Counted from the first letter of the stretch, positions 1-11,638 are shown. The stretch: 64,000 nt of DNA from an uncultured Phycisphaerales bacterium (GCA_903929885.1 CAIYWI010000097.1:179266-243265), one strand, 5' to 3'. Numbers and translations are program-made. Notes: a model not told the origin generated them from the letters alone.

Positions 1-2
1 CC

Positions 3-575
3 TCGCCGGGCGACGCGTGGAAGGACTTCCGACACGCCGCCCAACTCGTGAGGTTCATCCGCCGCTTCGCCGACCGCAAGGTTCACGCCGACAGCCGCGG
101 GTTCGGCATCGCGGTCGCGGGCTACCCCGAAGGCCACCCCGAGACGCCCAACCGGATGGTCGAGCTCGACATGCTCAAGGCCAAGGTCGACGAGGGCGCG
201 GACTGCATCGTCACGCAGCTCTTTTTCGACAACCGCGACTTCTACGACTTCCGCGCCCGCTGCGAGCTGGCGGGCATCCGCGTGCCCATCATCGCCGGCA
301 TCATGCCCATCACCTCGCGCGCGGGCATGAAGCGGATGGCCGAACTCGCGCTGGGCGCCCGCTACCCGGCCCCGCTGATCCGCGCCCTCAACCGCGCGGC
401 CGACGACGAGGAGGGCGTCAAGCGCGTGGGCATCCACTGGGCCACCGAGCAGTGTCGCGACCTGCTCGACCACAACGTGGCGGGCCTGCACTTCTACACG
501 CTCAACCGCTCCACCGCCACCCGCGAGATCTACGCCACCCTGGGCGTCAAGGACTCGCACGGACTGAAGCGCTGA
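3..575 (+). CDS. metF: Methylenetetrahydrofolate reductase, C-terminal part (5' end outside window)
   Basis: The reading frame is open from the window edge to a TGA at 573-575, so only the last 190 residues are visible. MetF reduces 5,10-methylene-THF to 5-methyl-THF with FAD, supplying methyl groups for methionine. The visible part has the TIM-barrel motifs of the family: a GYPEGHP stretch, then LKAKVDEGADCIVTQLFFDN, then a PIIAGIMPI segment followed by a helix ending in a conserved-looking GIHWATEQC and a LHFYTLNR barrel strand. metK lies 6.7 kb away, which fits a one-carbon role but is not an operon. It converges on the next gene with a 6-bp gap. No terminator hairpin was recognised between them. 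Confidence 0.93.
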   Translation, partial: SPGDAWKDFRHAAQLVRFIRRFADRKVHADSRGFGIAVAGYPEGHPETPNRMVELDMLKAKVDEGADCIVTQLFFDNRDFYDFRARCELAGIRVPIIAGIMPITSRAGMKRMAELALGARYPAPLIRALNRAADDEEGVKRVGIHWATEQCRDLLDHNVAGLHFYTLNRSTATREIYATLGVKDSHGLKR

Positions 576-581
576 CCCGAC

Positions 582-2320
582 TCACTCCACCCTCGACCAC
601 GCCCGAAGGTCGAAGGCCCGCGCTGACGGCCACTGCCGCCACGGCAGCATGGGCCGAGGCCACGCGCTGCGACGGCCCGTCGCATCCATCCTCGCCAGCC
701 CCAGATGCAACGTCGCTCCGGCGCGTTCCGTCGCCTCGACCGGAACGGGCATCGTGAAGGCCCACGCACCGTCTCGCTTCACCGTCGCGACTCGCTGCTC
801 CCACGACGTCTCCGCGCCGTCGAGTCCCACTCGCATCGCCTCGCCGTCGGGCCTCACCCTCAACACGAGTCGCGGCGATCCTTGCGGCCCCATCACGACG
901 CTCACGGCCTCCTTCCGCACCGTGCCGGTGCCGGGCACGAGCGAGCACTGCACATACACGTCCCACGGCGACAACCCCGCGGCGGCCCGCTCGGGTGTCA
1001 TCGGCGTGCGATGCAGTCTCGCCGTCGTGCCCCATGGGTCCGGAACCCTCGCCGGAAGCGCGTAGTACCACGACCGCAGCGTCAGGTCGGGCACGAAGTC
1101 CGTCGCCGAGGCGCCGGGAGGCAACACACGCTCGGCTTCGCCCGCCACCGGCACCGCGGCATCGAAGGGTCCCAAGTGCACGCGGACCTCCCGAACCGAG
1201 ACGGTTCCCGCCTCGGCCGGCGACGTTTCGGGAGGCACCAATGTCATGGAACTCCACGGCGCAACGACGTGGAGGTCCGGAGCCGGCGGATCCTGGCCTC
1301 CCATCGAGGCCCACGCCGGCACCGGACGGGCCGAGAGGTTCGCCACGCCGATGCACGGCACGGGACGCCCTTCCAGATTCAGCAACCCACCGTCATCGTG
1401 CACCCATACCGCACCCTGCGGCTGGTCCTCCAGCCACGCGCGAACTCGATCGATCACCGTCGCCTCGTCTCGCCTCGCATCGAGGGCGTCCGCGAGCAAC
1501 CGCTCGAGCGAGGCTTCGTCGCACGCCCACGCGGGCGCCACCACGCCTTCGCCAAAGTCCATGACGGCGCACAACCGGTACTTGAGTTCGCCCGCCAAGC
1601 GGCGATCCTGAGCACCGATCCGCGCAAACGCCAATCTCCACCGACGCTCCACCTGCTGGGCCAACGCCTCGATCACCGGATCCTCGAACGGAATCGGCCC
1701 CTCCGCGCCCTTCAACCCGTCGAGCAGCAGCCGAACACGCCAGCGCTCGAGGGGCGAGGTGGCCGCCTCTCGCAGCGCCGCCCGGAGATACTGGTTCTCG
1801 CGGCCGTGATCGGGCATCAGCGGCGGCCAGAACTCGGGCCGGGGCTCGAGCACCTGATCCGGATCCGCCAGCCAGTTGACCGGGGTGGCGCGGCCATCGA
1901 TCCAGAGCGTCGCGCCCGCCGCATCCGACGGGATGTCGATGATCGCCACGCGGAACGAGCCGGGTTCCGCCGCCGGCGACGTCGGCTCCTCGCGTCGGGC
2001 CTCCCACCGCCCCGTCGATCCGATCCATCCTGGTGCCTCGCCCTGGGCCTCGACCCCCGTCGGCACGATTCGCCACAGTCCCACCGGCAGCGGACGCCCG
2101 TCCGCCAACGCGACGCGGCGAATCGACGAACGCCCCGACTCGGTCCCCAGCGGCATGATGAGCGAGCGCCCCGGGGTCGCGTCGACGCGTCCTGCATTCG
2201 CGTTCGCGACATCCTTCGCGGCGGTCCAATCCGCGCCCGCCCCCCTCGACGCCCCGCACCCGCCCAGCCCTCCCGTCAGGCCCGTCGCCAACAGGACGAC
2301 GGCCACGCTGCACACGCGGG

Positions 2321-2324
<4 letters not shown>
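582..2324 (-). CDS. Lipoprotein of unknown function, coupled to MoxR
   Basis: A 580-residue protein that I do not recognise. The frame is open further upstream, but I place the start at the GTG whose first bases overlap the TGA of the upstream MoxR gene (GTGA, 4-nt overlap). From this start the protein opens with a lipoprotein signal: a short positive N-terminus, a [14 protein letters not shown] core and an LGGC lipobox with the acylated Cys at about residue 22. The rest is hydrophilic, without obvious membrane segments, and has several Trp-containing stretches that suggest beta-rich modules. MoxR ATPases usually act with neighbouring envelope proteins, so this may be the client or partner of that ATPase. 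This is inferred from the overlap only. Confidence 0.75.
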
Positions 2325-3358
<1,034 letters not shown>

Positions 3359-3446
3359 GGCAGCGTGAATGTAGACCCGCTCGGGGGCATCTTCCCGACA
3401 AGCCCCTGACGGGCCCCAAGGCCCACGCCTTATCGGTCGATATCCG

Positions 3447-3452
3447 TATACT
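3447..3452 (+). promoter_or_regulatory. Candidate -10 element for the gnd-zwf-pgl operon
   Basis: TATACT lies in the 149-bp divergent gap between moxR and gnd, about 55 nt upstream of the gnd ATG. No convincing -35 box is visible at 16-18 nt. It is the best sigma-70-like hexamer in the gap, so the call rests on one hexamer and position only. Confidence 0.35.
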
Positions 3453-3507
3453 GGTCGGGAACGCCGCCACGAGGGCGACGCACCGCCGCCGAAGGGAACG
3501 TGCACGC

Positions 3508-4413
3508 ATGGAACTCGCGATCATCGGCCTGGGCAAGATGGGCGGCAACATGGCCGAGCGGCTCCTCCGCGCCGGCCACCGCGTCCTTGGCCTCGACCCC
3601 AACCAGGAAAGTCTCTCGCGACTCGCCGCCGCCGGCGGCAAGGCCTGCACCTCGGTCGCCGAGGTCGTCAAGTCCATGTCCGGCCCACGTCACGTCTGGC
3701 TGATGATCCCCGCCGGCGACCCCGTCGACGCCATGATCGCCCAGCTCCTCCCCATGCTCTCCCCGGGCGACTGCATCATCGACGGCGGCAACAGCAACTA
3801 CAAGGACTCGCAGCGACGGGCCGCCTCGCTGGCCGCCAAGGGCTTCCACTACGTCGACTGCGGCACCAGCGGCGGCGTTTGGGGCCTGGCCAACGGCTAC
3901 TCGCTCATGATCGGCGGCGCCAAGGAGCCCGTCGAGCGTCTGCGGCCCATTTTCGAGTCGCTCGCTCCCGGCAAGAACGAGGGCTGGGGACACGTGGGCC
4001 CCAGCGGCGCAGGCCACTTCACCAAGATGATCCACAACGGCATCGAATACGGCATGATGCAGGCCTTCGCCGAAGGCTTCGCCATCATGCACAAGAAGAA
4101 GGAACTCAACCTCGACCTGGCGCAGGTGGCCCAGGTCTGGCAGGTGGGCTCGGTGGTCCGCAGCTGGTTGCTCGACCTCACCGCCGACGCGCTCAAGCAG
4201 GACCAGAAACTCGAGTCGATCGCCCCCTACGTCAGCGACAGCGGCGAAGGCCGCTGGACCGTCGCCGAGGCCATCGATCTCGACGTCGCCGCCCCCGTCA
4301 TCACGCTCAGTCTCCAGGCCCGCCTTCGTTCTCGCGACGGCGAGTCGTATTCCGATCGCATGCTCGCCGTGATGCGCAACGCCTTCGGCGGCCACGGCAT
4401 GCAGAAGCACTGA
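3508..4413 (+). CDS. gnd: 6-phosphogluconate dehydrogenase, decarboxylating (short form)
   Basis: A 301-residue dehydrogenase that oxidises and decarboxylates 6-phosphogluconate to ribulose-5-phosphate. The N-terminal Rossmann motif is GLGKMGGNMA (residues 7 on). DGGNSNY lies near residue 92, GTSGGVWG near 119, and the catalytic HFTKMIHNG segment near 170-178 (Lys173 and Asn177 are the expected catalytic pair). At about 300 residues it is the short class, often NAD-preferring, rather than the 470-residue dimeric class. The start at 3508 places the Rossmann strand at residue 2, and the longer frame adds an Arg-rich non-family stretch. First gene of gnd-zwf-pgl, with 38 nt to zwf. Confidence 0.95.
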   Translation: MELAIIGLGKMGGNMAERLLRAGHRVLGLDPNQESLSRLAAAGGKACTSVAEVVKSMSGPRHVWLMIPAGDPVDAMIAQLLPMLSPGDCIIDGGNSNYKDSQRRAASLAAKGFHYVDCGTSGGVWGLANGYSLMIGGAKEPVERLRPIFESLAPGKNEGWGHVGPSGAGHFTKMIHNGIEYGMMQAFAEGFAIMHKKKELNLDLAQVAQVWQVGSVVRSWLLDLTADALKQDQKLESIAPYVSDSGEGRWTVAEAIDLDVAAPVITLSLQARLRSRDGESYSDRMLAVMRNAFGGHGMQKH

Positions 4414-4451
4414 TCTCGCAGCGACGTTCGCCCCCTTCGGACCTCACGGCC

Positions 4452-5906
<1,455 letters not shown>

Positions 5907-5917
5907 CGCCCACCACC

Positions 5918-6610
5918 ATGCTCGACGGCATCCTCGTACGACTCGACTCGCCCGACGCCGTCGCCGCCCACGCGGCCGACCTCGTGACGCAAGCGTGCGA
6001 GCAGGCCATCAGGGATCGCGGCCGCTTCACCCTCGCCCTCGCCGGCGGCAGCACCCCCAAACTGCTGTATCGCCTCCTCGCGACACGCAAGCCCGCCCTC
6101 GACTGGTCTCGCTGCGTGTTGCTCTTCGGCGACGAACGGTGCGTGCCCCACGACCACCCCGACAGCAACATGAAGATGGCGGAAACGACCCTGACGGGGC
6201 CCGCGGGCGTGCCTCATTCGTCAATCCTGCCGGTCCCCACGCACCTGCCCCCCGCGCAAGCCGCGGCGGCCTATGAAGCCACGCTCCGACGCCTGCTGCC
6301 CGAGCAGGGACCGGGCATCGACGTGGTGCTGCTGGGCATGGGCGCTGACGGCCACACGCTCAGTCTCTTCCCCGGCGACGACGCGGCGGTAGCCGAGTCG
6401 CAGCGGTGGTGCATTCATACCAAGGCCCCCGCGCCCTTCGCCGTGCCTGATCGCGTGACGATGACGCTGCCTCTGGTGAACGCCGCACGCCTGCGGCTGT
6501 TCATGGTGACGGGCGCGGACAAGTCGCCTCGCCTCGACGCGATCGTCGCGGGCACGCAAACGCCCCCGGCCGCGATGGTGAGGCAGGCGACGTGGCTCGT
6601 GGCGACGTGA
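5918..6610 (+). CDS. pgl: 6-phosphogluconolactonase
   Basis: A 230-residue DevB-type lactonase that hydrolyses 6-phosphogluconolactone to 6-phosphogluconate. Seen motifs are ALAGGSTPKLLYRLL near residue 42, the FGDERCVPHDHPDSN segment near 70, and GMGADGHTLSLFPG near 146 with the expected catalytic His. The ATG lies 11 nt after the zwf stop. The gene closes the operon; downstream begins a long repeat-bearing non-coding stretch. Confidence 0.96.
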   Translation: MLDGILVRLDSPDAVAAHAADLVTQACEQAIRDRGRFTLALAGGSTPKLLYRLLATRKPALDWSRCVLLFGDERCVPHDHPDSNMKMAETTLTGPAGVPHSSILPVPTHLPPAQAAAAYEATLRRLLPEQGPGIDVVLLGMGADGHTLSLFPGDDAAVAESQRWCIHTKAPAPFAVPDRVTMTLPLVNAARLRLFMVTGADKSPRLDAIVAGTQTPPAAMVRQATWLVAT

Positions 6611-7169
6611 CAAGGGTGCCAAGCGAAAGCGAAGGAGCGAACGGAGCCCGGGTGCGCCGCGAGCGAGCCGCAAGCTGCGGACCACAGATCACGCATACTC
6701 CCGTCTCTGCGAGTCGAGGCCCCGCGCCAGAGCGTTGGGCATGTCTTGGATGAACCGACACACATGGGCCAACGCGCACGCTATCGAACTTAGCCCAGGT
6801 GCGCCGCGAGCGCAGCGAGCAAGCCCCGGGCCACGGGACACCATCCGCGCGACCTTGGGCCCCGCGCCCGGGGTTCGCTCGCAGAGCCTCGCAGCACCCC
6901 GGGCTACGGTCGCGGCGGATCGCTGATCGCACAACCCACACCCGAGAGCCGGGCGCATCTTCTTGGAAGAACCGAGACGCGTAGGCCAACACGCACGCCA
7001 TCGAACTTAGCCCGGGTGCGCCGCGAGCGCAGCGAGCAAGCCCCGGGCCACGGGACACCATCCGCGCGACCTTGGGCCCCGCGCCCGGGGTTCGCTCGCA
7101 GAGCCTCGCAGCACCCCGGGCTACGGTCGCGGCTCCGGATCGAACGCTCGCTCCACCGGCAAATGACAA
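6611..7169. other. Long non-coding gap between pgl and metK
   Basis: No credible gene is present. The stretch holds the 217-bp tandem repeats, a partial third unit near 6636-6678, and the metK terminator tail at its right end. Long open frames cross it on both strands only because the repeat is GC-rich and stop-poor. Confidence 0.7.
6698..7132. repeat. Tandem direct repeat, about 217-bp unit, two copies
   Basis: Two near-identical copies lie in the gap between pgl and metK. The 115-bp cores at 6801-6915 and 7018-7132 are offset by exactly 217 bp and look identical by eye. Similarity continues about 60 bp upstream, where the shared string TCTTGGA (6744 and 6961) keeps the same offset. The unit is rich in short palindromic words such as GCGAGCGCAGCGAGC and CCCGGG. 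A shorter related piece is present at about 6636-6678 and a dispersed relative at 57969-58012. Read through, it gives apparently long open frames on both strands, which I treat as spurious. Confidence 0.8.
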
Positions 7170-7201
7170 CCGGGGGCCGTCGCAATCGCGACGACCCCCG
7201 G
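7162..7201 (-). terminator. Terminator of metK with TTGTCATT tail
   Basis: On the minus strand, just beyond the metK stop, an imperfect hairpin pairs CCGGGGG-C-CGTCGC with GCGACG-A-CCCCCGG around a short AT loop. It is followed immediately by TTGTCATT (plus-strand AATGACAA at 7162-7169). There is no T-run, but the same octamer directly follows two other hairpins in the window. Confidence 0.7.
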
Positions 7202-7231
7202 CTTCATTCGGGCACGCCTCTGGCGCCAAAC

Positions 7232-8431
7232 TCACTTCGCCGCGGCACGCAGCGCGTCGGCCTTGTCGGTCTTCTCCCAGCTGAAGAACTCGATCTTGGG
7301 GCCGCGGTGCTGGCGCTTCACGCGGTCGTAGAACTGGCCCTCGTAGGGCTTGCGGCCGAAGTGGCCGTGGCGGGCGGTGGGCGAGTAGATGGGGTTGCGA
7401 AGGCCCAGCGACTCGATGATCTTGCGGGGCGTCAGGCCGAAGTGCTCGCGGACGGCCTTCGAGATCTTCGCCTCGTCGACGGTGTTGGTGCCGAAGCAGT
7501 CGACCAGCACGCTGGTGGGCTCGGCGACGCCGATGGCGTAGGAGACCTGGATCTCGCAGCGGTCGGCCAGGCCGGCGGCCACGACGTTCTTGGCGATGTA
7601 GCGGGCCATGTACGCCGCGGAGCGATCGACCTTGGTCGGGTCCTTGCCCGAGAACGCGCCGCCGCCGTGACGGCCCATGCCGCCGTAGGTGTCGACGATG
7701 ATCTTGCGGCCGGTGAGGCCGGTGTCGCCGTGCGGGCCGCCGATCTCGAAGCGACCGGTGGGGTTGACGTGCACCTTGATGCCCGCGTTCCACCACTCCT
7801 TGAGCACGGGCTTGAGGATGTGCTCGACGACCTCGCGCTGGAGTTGGTCCTGCTTCTCGTTCCAATGCGGGTCGTGCTGCGTGGAGAGGACGACGGTGTC
7901 GACGCGAACGGGCTTGCCGTTGTCGTACTCGACCGTCACCTGGCTCTTGGCGTCGGGACGAAGGCCGGCGATGCGCCCCTCTCGACGGACGTGGGCCTGC
8001 TGCTCGACCAGGCGGTGCGAGAGGTCGATGGGCAGGGGCATCAGTTCCGGAGTTTCGCGGCAGGCGTAGCCGAACATCATGCCCTGGTCGCCGGCGCCTT
8101 CCTTGTCGACGCCCATGGCGATGTCGCCGGACTGCTTGTTGAGGGCCACGAGCACGCCGCAGGAGTCGGCGTCGAACCGCATGTCGCCGGAGGTGTAGCC
8201 GATCTCGCGGACGACCTCGCGGACGATCTCGGGGATGTTCGCGTAGGTCGTGGTGGTCACCTCGCCGGCGACGACGACCAGGCCGGTGCAGCAGAGCGTC
8301 TCGCAAGCCACGCGGCTGCGGGGGTCATCCGCCAACAGGGCGTCGAGCACGGCGTCCGAGATCTGGTCGGAAACCTTGTCGGGGTGGCCCATCGAGACGG
8401 ACTCGGACGTGAAGAGGCGTGATTCAGGCAT
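7232..8431 (-). CDS. metK: S-adenosylmethionine synthase
   Basis: A 399-residue enzyme making SAM from methionine and ATP. The N-terminal [13 protein letters not shown] motif (His16-Asp18-Lys19) and later [12 protein letters not shown] and [19 protein letters not shown] are diagnostic, and the length matches the family. The ATG start places the motif at the usual distance; the 28 upstream in-frame codons do not look like family sequence. It lies 105 nt downstream of hpd on the same strand. I see no recognisable SAM riboswitch in that gap. Confidence 0.97.
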   Translation of the reverse strand: MPESRLFTSESVSMGHPDKVSDQISDAVLDALLADDPRSRVACETLCCTGLVVVAGEVTTTTYANIPEIVREVVREIGYTSGDMRFDADSCGVLVALNKQSGDIAMGVDKEGAGDQGMMFGYACRETPELMPLPIDLSHRLVEQQAHVRREGRIAGLRPDAKSQVTVEYDNGKPVRVDTVVLSTQHDPHWNEKQDQLQREVVEHILKPVLKEWWNAGIKVHVNPTGRFEIGGPHGDTGLTGRKIIVDTYGGMGRHGGGAFSGKDPTKVDRSAAYMARYIAKNVVAAGLADRCEIQVSYAIGVAEPTSVLVDCFGTNTVDEAKISKAVREHFGLTPRKIIESLGLRNPIYSPTARHGHFGRKPYEGQFYDRVKRQHRGPKIEFFSWEKTDKADALRAAAK

Positions 8432-8536
8432 GGCTGGTGTTTCGCTGCGAGGAAGAGTGACCCTTCGCGTCGTTGCGAAAGGGAACGAATGATATCGCGT
8501 CAGCCCCGGGGGCACCGCGAACGGCGTGAACGTCGA

Positions 8537-9739
8537 TCAGAGGTTGCCGCGTCGGGCCTGCTCGAGTTCGAGACTCTCGAAGAGGGCCTTGAAGTTGCCC
8601 TTGCCGAAGGACTGGCTGCCCCGGCGACAGATGATCTCGAAGAAGAGCGTCGGACGGTCCTGAAGCGGCCGCGTGAAGAGTTGCAGGAGGTACCCCTCGT
8701 CGTCGGCGTCGACGAGAATGCCCAGATCTCGGATGCGGGCGTGGTCCTCCTTGACGGGCTGGTGCCCGTGACCGGTGAGCATGGTGTTCACCCGCTCCCA
8801 CACCTTGTCGTAGTAGGCGTCGGGGATGTTCAGGAACTCGACGCCGCGGCGGCGCAACTCGGCGATGCTGTGAAGCTCGTCGTCGGTGCGGAGGGCGAGG
8901 TGCTGCACGCCGGGAGTGCCTTGGTGCCAGTCGAGGTACTCCTCGATCTGGCTCTTCTTCTTGCCCTCGGCGGGCTCGTTGATGGGGATCTTGATGAGCC
9001 CCGAGCCCGACGACATGACCTTGGACATGAGCGCCGAGTATTCGGTCGAGATGTCCTTGTCGTCGAAGTGCTTGAACAGCTTGAACTCCATGATCTCCTC
9101 GTAGAACCGCACCCAGTGGTTCATCTTGCCGAGTTGGACGTTGCCGACGAGGTGATCGACGTACTTGAGGCCGCAGGGGTTGGCCTTGTTGTATTCGTTG
9201 ACGCCGATCGACGGCGACTTGGCGAATCGGGGAGCGAACGCGCCGCCCTGCTTGACCTTGGTGAGTTCATAGCCGCCAGTGCGGGAGACGAAGGTGTGGA
9301 TGCACCGGCCGAAGGTGCGGATGCTGGCGGTGGTGATCGAGCCGTGCTCGTCGGTGACGGTGCGGGGCTCGGCGGCGGACATCGCGCCATTGCGGAGCGC
9401 CCGCTCCCACGCGGCGCCGGCATCGAAGACGGTGAAGGCCACGTCCTTGACGCCGTCGCCGTAAAGGGCCGTCTCCATGGCGGCGGCATGGTCGACCGTC
9501 AGGGGCGTGGTGAGGATGATGCGGATGTTGCCCTGCGTGAGCAGGTAGTGGGCCGCGTCGCGAGAGCCGGTGGTGAGGTCGGCGTACTGCTCGATCTGGA
9601 AGCCGAAGACGTGGGCGTAGAAGTACGCGGCCTGCTTGGCGTTGCCGACGAAGAACCGCACGTGATCGACGTCGATCAGGTGCAGGGGGTCGGTCGAAGG
9701 GGAGGACGCGACGCTGGGTTGACGGGCCATCGTGGTCAT
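8537..9739 (-). CDS. hpd: 4-hydroxyphenylpyruvate dioxygenase
   Basis: A 400-residue non-heme iron dioxygenase converting 4-hydroxyphenylpyruvate to homogentisate in tyrosine breakdown. Two vicinal-oxygen-chelate domains are visible: N-terminal DVDHVRFFVGN and C-terminal YVDHLVGNVQLG. The iron ligands are His in VDHLVG, His in GVQHLAL and Glu in TLFFEIICRRG. Other homogentisate-path genes are not in the window, so a role in catabolism or in quinone/tocopherol-type chemistry cannot be separated. The ATG at 9739 has a TACACT hexamer ending 6 nt upstream and no Shine-Dalgarno. The ATG three codons later is an alternative. Confidence 0.96.
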   Translation of the reverse strand: MTTMARQPSVASSPSTDPLHLIDVDHVRFFVGNAKQAAYFYAHVFGFQIEQYADLTTGSRDAAHYLLTQGNIRIILTTPLTVDHAAAMETALYGDGVKDVAFTVFDAGAAWERALRNGAMSAAEPRTVTDEHGSITTASIRTFGRCIHTFVSRTGGYELTKVKQGGAFAPRFAKSPSIGVNEYNKANPCGLKYVDHLVGNVQLGKMNHWVRFYEEIMEFKLFKHFDDKDISTEYSALMSKVMSSGSGLIKIPINEPAEGKKKSQIEEYLDWHQGTPGVQHLALRTDDELHSIAELRRRGVEFLNIPDAYYDKVWERVNTMLTGHGHQPVKEDHARIRDLGILVDADDEGYLLQLFTRPLQDRPTLFFEIICRRGSQSFGKGNFKALFESLELEQARRGNL

Positions 9740-9745
9740 GCCGCA

Positions 9746-9751
9746 AGTGTA
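9746..9751 (-). promoter_or_regulatory. Candidate -10 of hpd, leaderless spacing
   Basis: TACACT on the minus strand ends 6 nt before the hpd ATG. With normal -10 to start-site spacing, transcription would begin on or next to the A of the start codon. No ribosome-binding site is present. The paired SDR gene across this divergent gap shows the same arrangement. Confidence 0.5.
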
Positions 9752-9833
9752 GGGGGCCGCCGGGCCTGCTCCCGGGACGGTCGGGCGAGAGCGTGGGGGC
9801 GGGCGGCCCCTCGCGAGGCCTTGCGGCGGCCAC

Positions 9834-9839
9834 TACCAT
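9834..9839 (+). promoter_or_regulatory. Candidate -10 of the SDR gene, leaderless spacing
   Basis: TACCAT ends 8 nt before the ATG of the SDR gene, in the 108-bp divergent gap with hpd. No Shine-Dalgarno lies between it and the ATG. Confidence 0.5.
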
Positions 9840-9847
9840 CGCAGCCA

Positions 9848-10648
9848 ATGCCGCGACTTGAAGCCAAGCCCATCGCGATCACCGGCGCCAGCAGCGGGAT
9901 CGGCGCGGCCACGGCCATCCGGTGCGCACGCGAGGGCATGCCTGTCGCCCTCGCGGCCCGCCGCGTGGATCGCCTCGAGGCCGTCGCACGTCGCATCGTC
10001 GAGGCAGGGGGCCGCGCCATCATCGTCGAGTGCGACGTCGCCAGGCCCGCGGATTGCGAGCGGCTGGTCGCCCGGACCGTCGACGCCTTCGGATCGCTCT
10101 ACGCCGTCTTCGCCAACGCCGGCTACGGCATCGAAGGCCCCGTGGCCGACTCGACCGAGCACGACGTGCGCCAGATCTTCGAGACCAACTTCTTCGGAAC
10201 GCTCCACACCATCCGCCCGGCGCTTGACGCGATGCGCAAGGCCGGCGAGGGGCACATCCTTGTCTGTTCGAGCTGCCTGTCGAAGATCGGCGTCCCCTTC
10301 TTCGCCAGCTACTGCGCCACCAAGGCCGCGCAGGACCATTACGCCCGTGCGCTCCGCCACGAACTGGAACCCCACAACATCGCCGTCTCCAGCGTGCACC
10401 CCATCGGCACCCGCACCGAGTTCTTCGATGCCACGTCGGCTCGCAGCAAGGCGCCCCGCCTGGCCCTCCGCACTCCGGAACGCCTGATGCAGCCCGCCGA
10501 GGTCGTCGCCGATGCGATCGTGCGGTGTCTCCGCAAGCCCAAGGGCGAGGTGTGGACCAGTCGCTCCACGCGACTCACGCTCGGGCTCGCCACCATGTTC
10601 CCGTCGCTCGCCGACATCGTCCTCCGACGCCTCATCGCCGCACGCTGA
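9848..10648 (+). CDS. Short-chain dehydrogenase/reductase (SDR family)
   Basis: A 266-residue classical SDR oxidoreductase. The cofactor motif TGASSGIG lies at residues 13-20, NAG near 92, and the catalytic Ser and YCATK (Tyr-x3-Lys) follow in order. The basic residues of AARRVDR after beta-2 suggest NADP(H). The substrate cannot be told. A possible amphipathic C-terminal tail might hold the protein at the membrane. The lipid kinase gene begins 19 nt downstream, so the pair may be co-transcribed and could concern lipid metabolism, which is inference. Confidence 0.88.
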   Translation: MPRLEAKPIAITGASSGIGAATAIRCAREGMPVALAARRVDRLEAVARRIVEAGGRAIIVECDVARPADCERLVARTVDAFGSLYAVFANAGYGIEGPVADSTEHDVRQIFETNFFGTLHTIRPALDAMRKAGEGHILVCSSCLSKIGVPFFASYCATKAAQDHYARALRHELEPHNIAVSSVHPIGTRTEFFDATSARSKAPRLALRTPERLMQPAEVVADAIVRCLRKPKGEVWTSRSTRLTLGLATMFPSLADIVLRRLIAAR

Positions 10649-10667
10649 AGCGCCGCGTGCTCTTGCC

Positions 10668-11600
10668 ATGCGAGTCCTGCTCATCGTCAACCCCAGATCC
10701 GGACGAGGAAGGGCCGCCGCCGCGGCCAATCGCCTGGGCTCCATTCTCGTCGATCACAAGGTCACTCGCGTCGAGATGCCCCGCACCGATTCGGGCGACC
10801 ATGCGTGGCTGCTGCCCCGCCTGCGAGAATCCGACGCCTGCGTGGTCCTCGGGGGCGACGGAACCGTGCACGCCCTTCTCCCGGCGCTGGTCGAGTGCGG
10901 GACGCCGATGTACCACCTCGCCCTGGGCACCGAGAACCTGCTGGCCCGCGAACTTCGCATGCACCGCGCCGACTTCGACCAGGCCATCGCCCTGGCGGTC
11001 GCCAGCCTGCGTTCGCCCCGACCGGCGGCGATGGACGTCGGCCGCTGCGACTGCCAGCTTGCACGCGGCCCCGTCCGTTTCGGCGTGATGTTCAGCGCGG
11101 GGGCCGACGCCGGCGTCATCCACCGGCTGCACGAGGCCCGCAGCGGCCCCATCACGCACCTCACCTACCTCCGCCACATCCGTGCCGAGTTTCGGCTCCC
11201 GCACCTGCCCTTGCTCGATGTCGAAGTCGACGGCTCGATGATCTGCTCGGGAGTCCAAGGCACCCTCGTCATCGCCAACTCGCGCCAATACGCGCTGCGC
11301 ATCGACCCCGCTCGCCCGGCCGTGGTCGACGACGGACTGCTCGAGGTCGCCGTGCTTCCGGCCCGGGGCTCCATCGGGGCGCTTCTCCGCCTTGCCGCAT
11401 GCCGCCTCCGGGTCGACGGCCTGGCGGGCGTCATTCGCGGCCGAGGGTCGCAGGTTCGCTTCCGTCTCCAGACCGACCACACCCACGCCCTTCAGGCCGA
11501 TGGCGAGGCCTTGCACCTGACCGACCCGATCGCCTCCGAGGTGGACGGGGCGGCATCCATCGAACCTGGAGCGTTGAAGCTGCTGCTGCCCCCGGCCTGA
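10668..11600 (+). CDS. Diacylglycerol/sphingosine-type lipid kinase domain protein
   Basis: A 310-residue DAGK catalytic-domain protein (YegS/DgkB type). The N-terminus has VNPRSGRG, then the nucleotide loop VLGGDGTVHALL near residue 60, and a C-terminal beta domain ending in LQADGEAL, which corresponds to the family's DGE motif. Such kinases phosphorylate diacylglycerol or related lipids with ATP. The exact substrate is unknown. The usual glycine-rich GTxND segment appears as LGTENLLARE, a conservative variant. It lies between an SDR and ybeY with short gaps. Confidence 0.85.
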   Translation: MRVLLIVNPRSGRGRAAAAANRLGSILVDHKVTRVEMPRTDSGDHAWLLPRLRESDACVVLGGDGTVHALLPALVECGTPMYHLALGTENLLARELRMHRADFDQAIALAVASLRSPRPAAMDVGRCDCQLARGPVRFGVMFSAGADAGVIHRLHEARSGPITHLTYLRHIRAEFRLPHLPLLDVEVDGSMICSGVQGTLVIANSRQYALRIDPARPAVVDDGLLEVAVLPARGSIGALLRLAACRLRVDGLAGVIRGRGSQVRFRLQTDHTHALQADGEALHLTDPIASEVDGAASIEPGALKLLLPPA

Positions 11601-11625
11601 CCGCGGAGCCGCCCCCCCGCCCGGG

Positions 11626-11631
11626 TACCAT
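11626..11631 (+). promoter_or_regulatory. Candidate -10 of ybeY, leaderless spacing
   Basis: TACCAT ends 7 nt before the ybeY ATG. The bases between are CCCGAGC, so no strong Shine-Dalgarno is present. Confidence 0.5.
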
Positions 11632-11638
11632 CCCGAGC

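Noticed and set aside
6501..8306. A 601-codon minus-strand frame running through the repeats and metK
   Set aside because: The part over metK is the wrong frame of that gene and the rest is the repeat translated. No independent coding signal.
8432..8536. SAM riboswitch before metK
   Set aside because: The 105-bp gap after hpd is short and shows no stem arrangement I could match to a known SAM riboswitch class.
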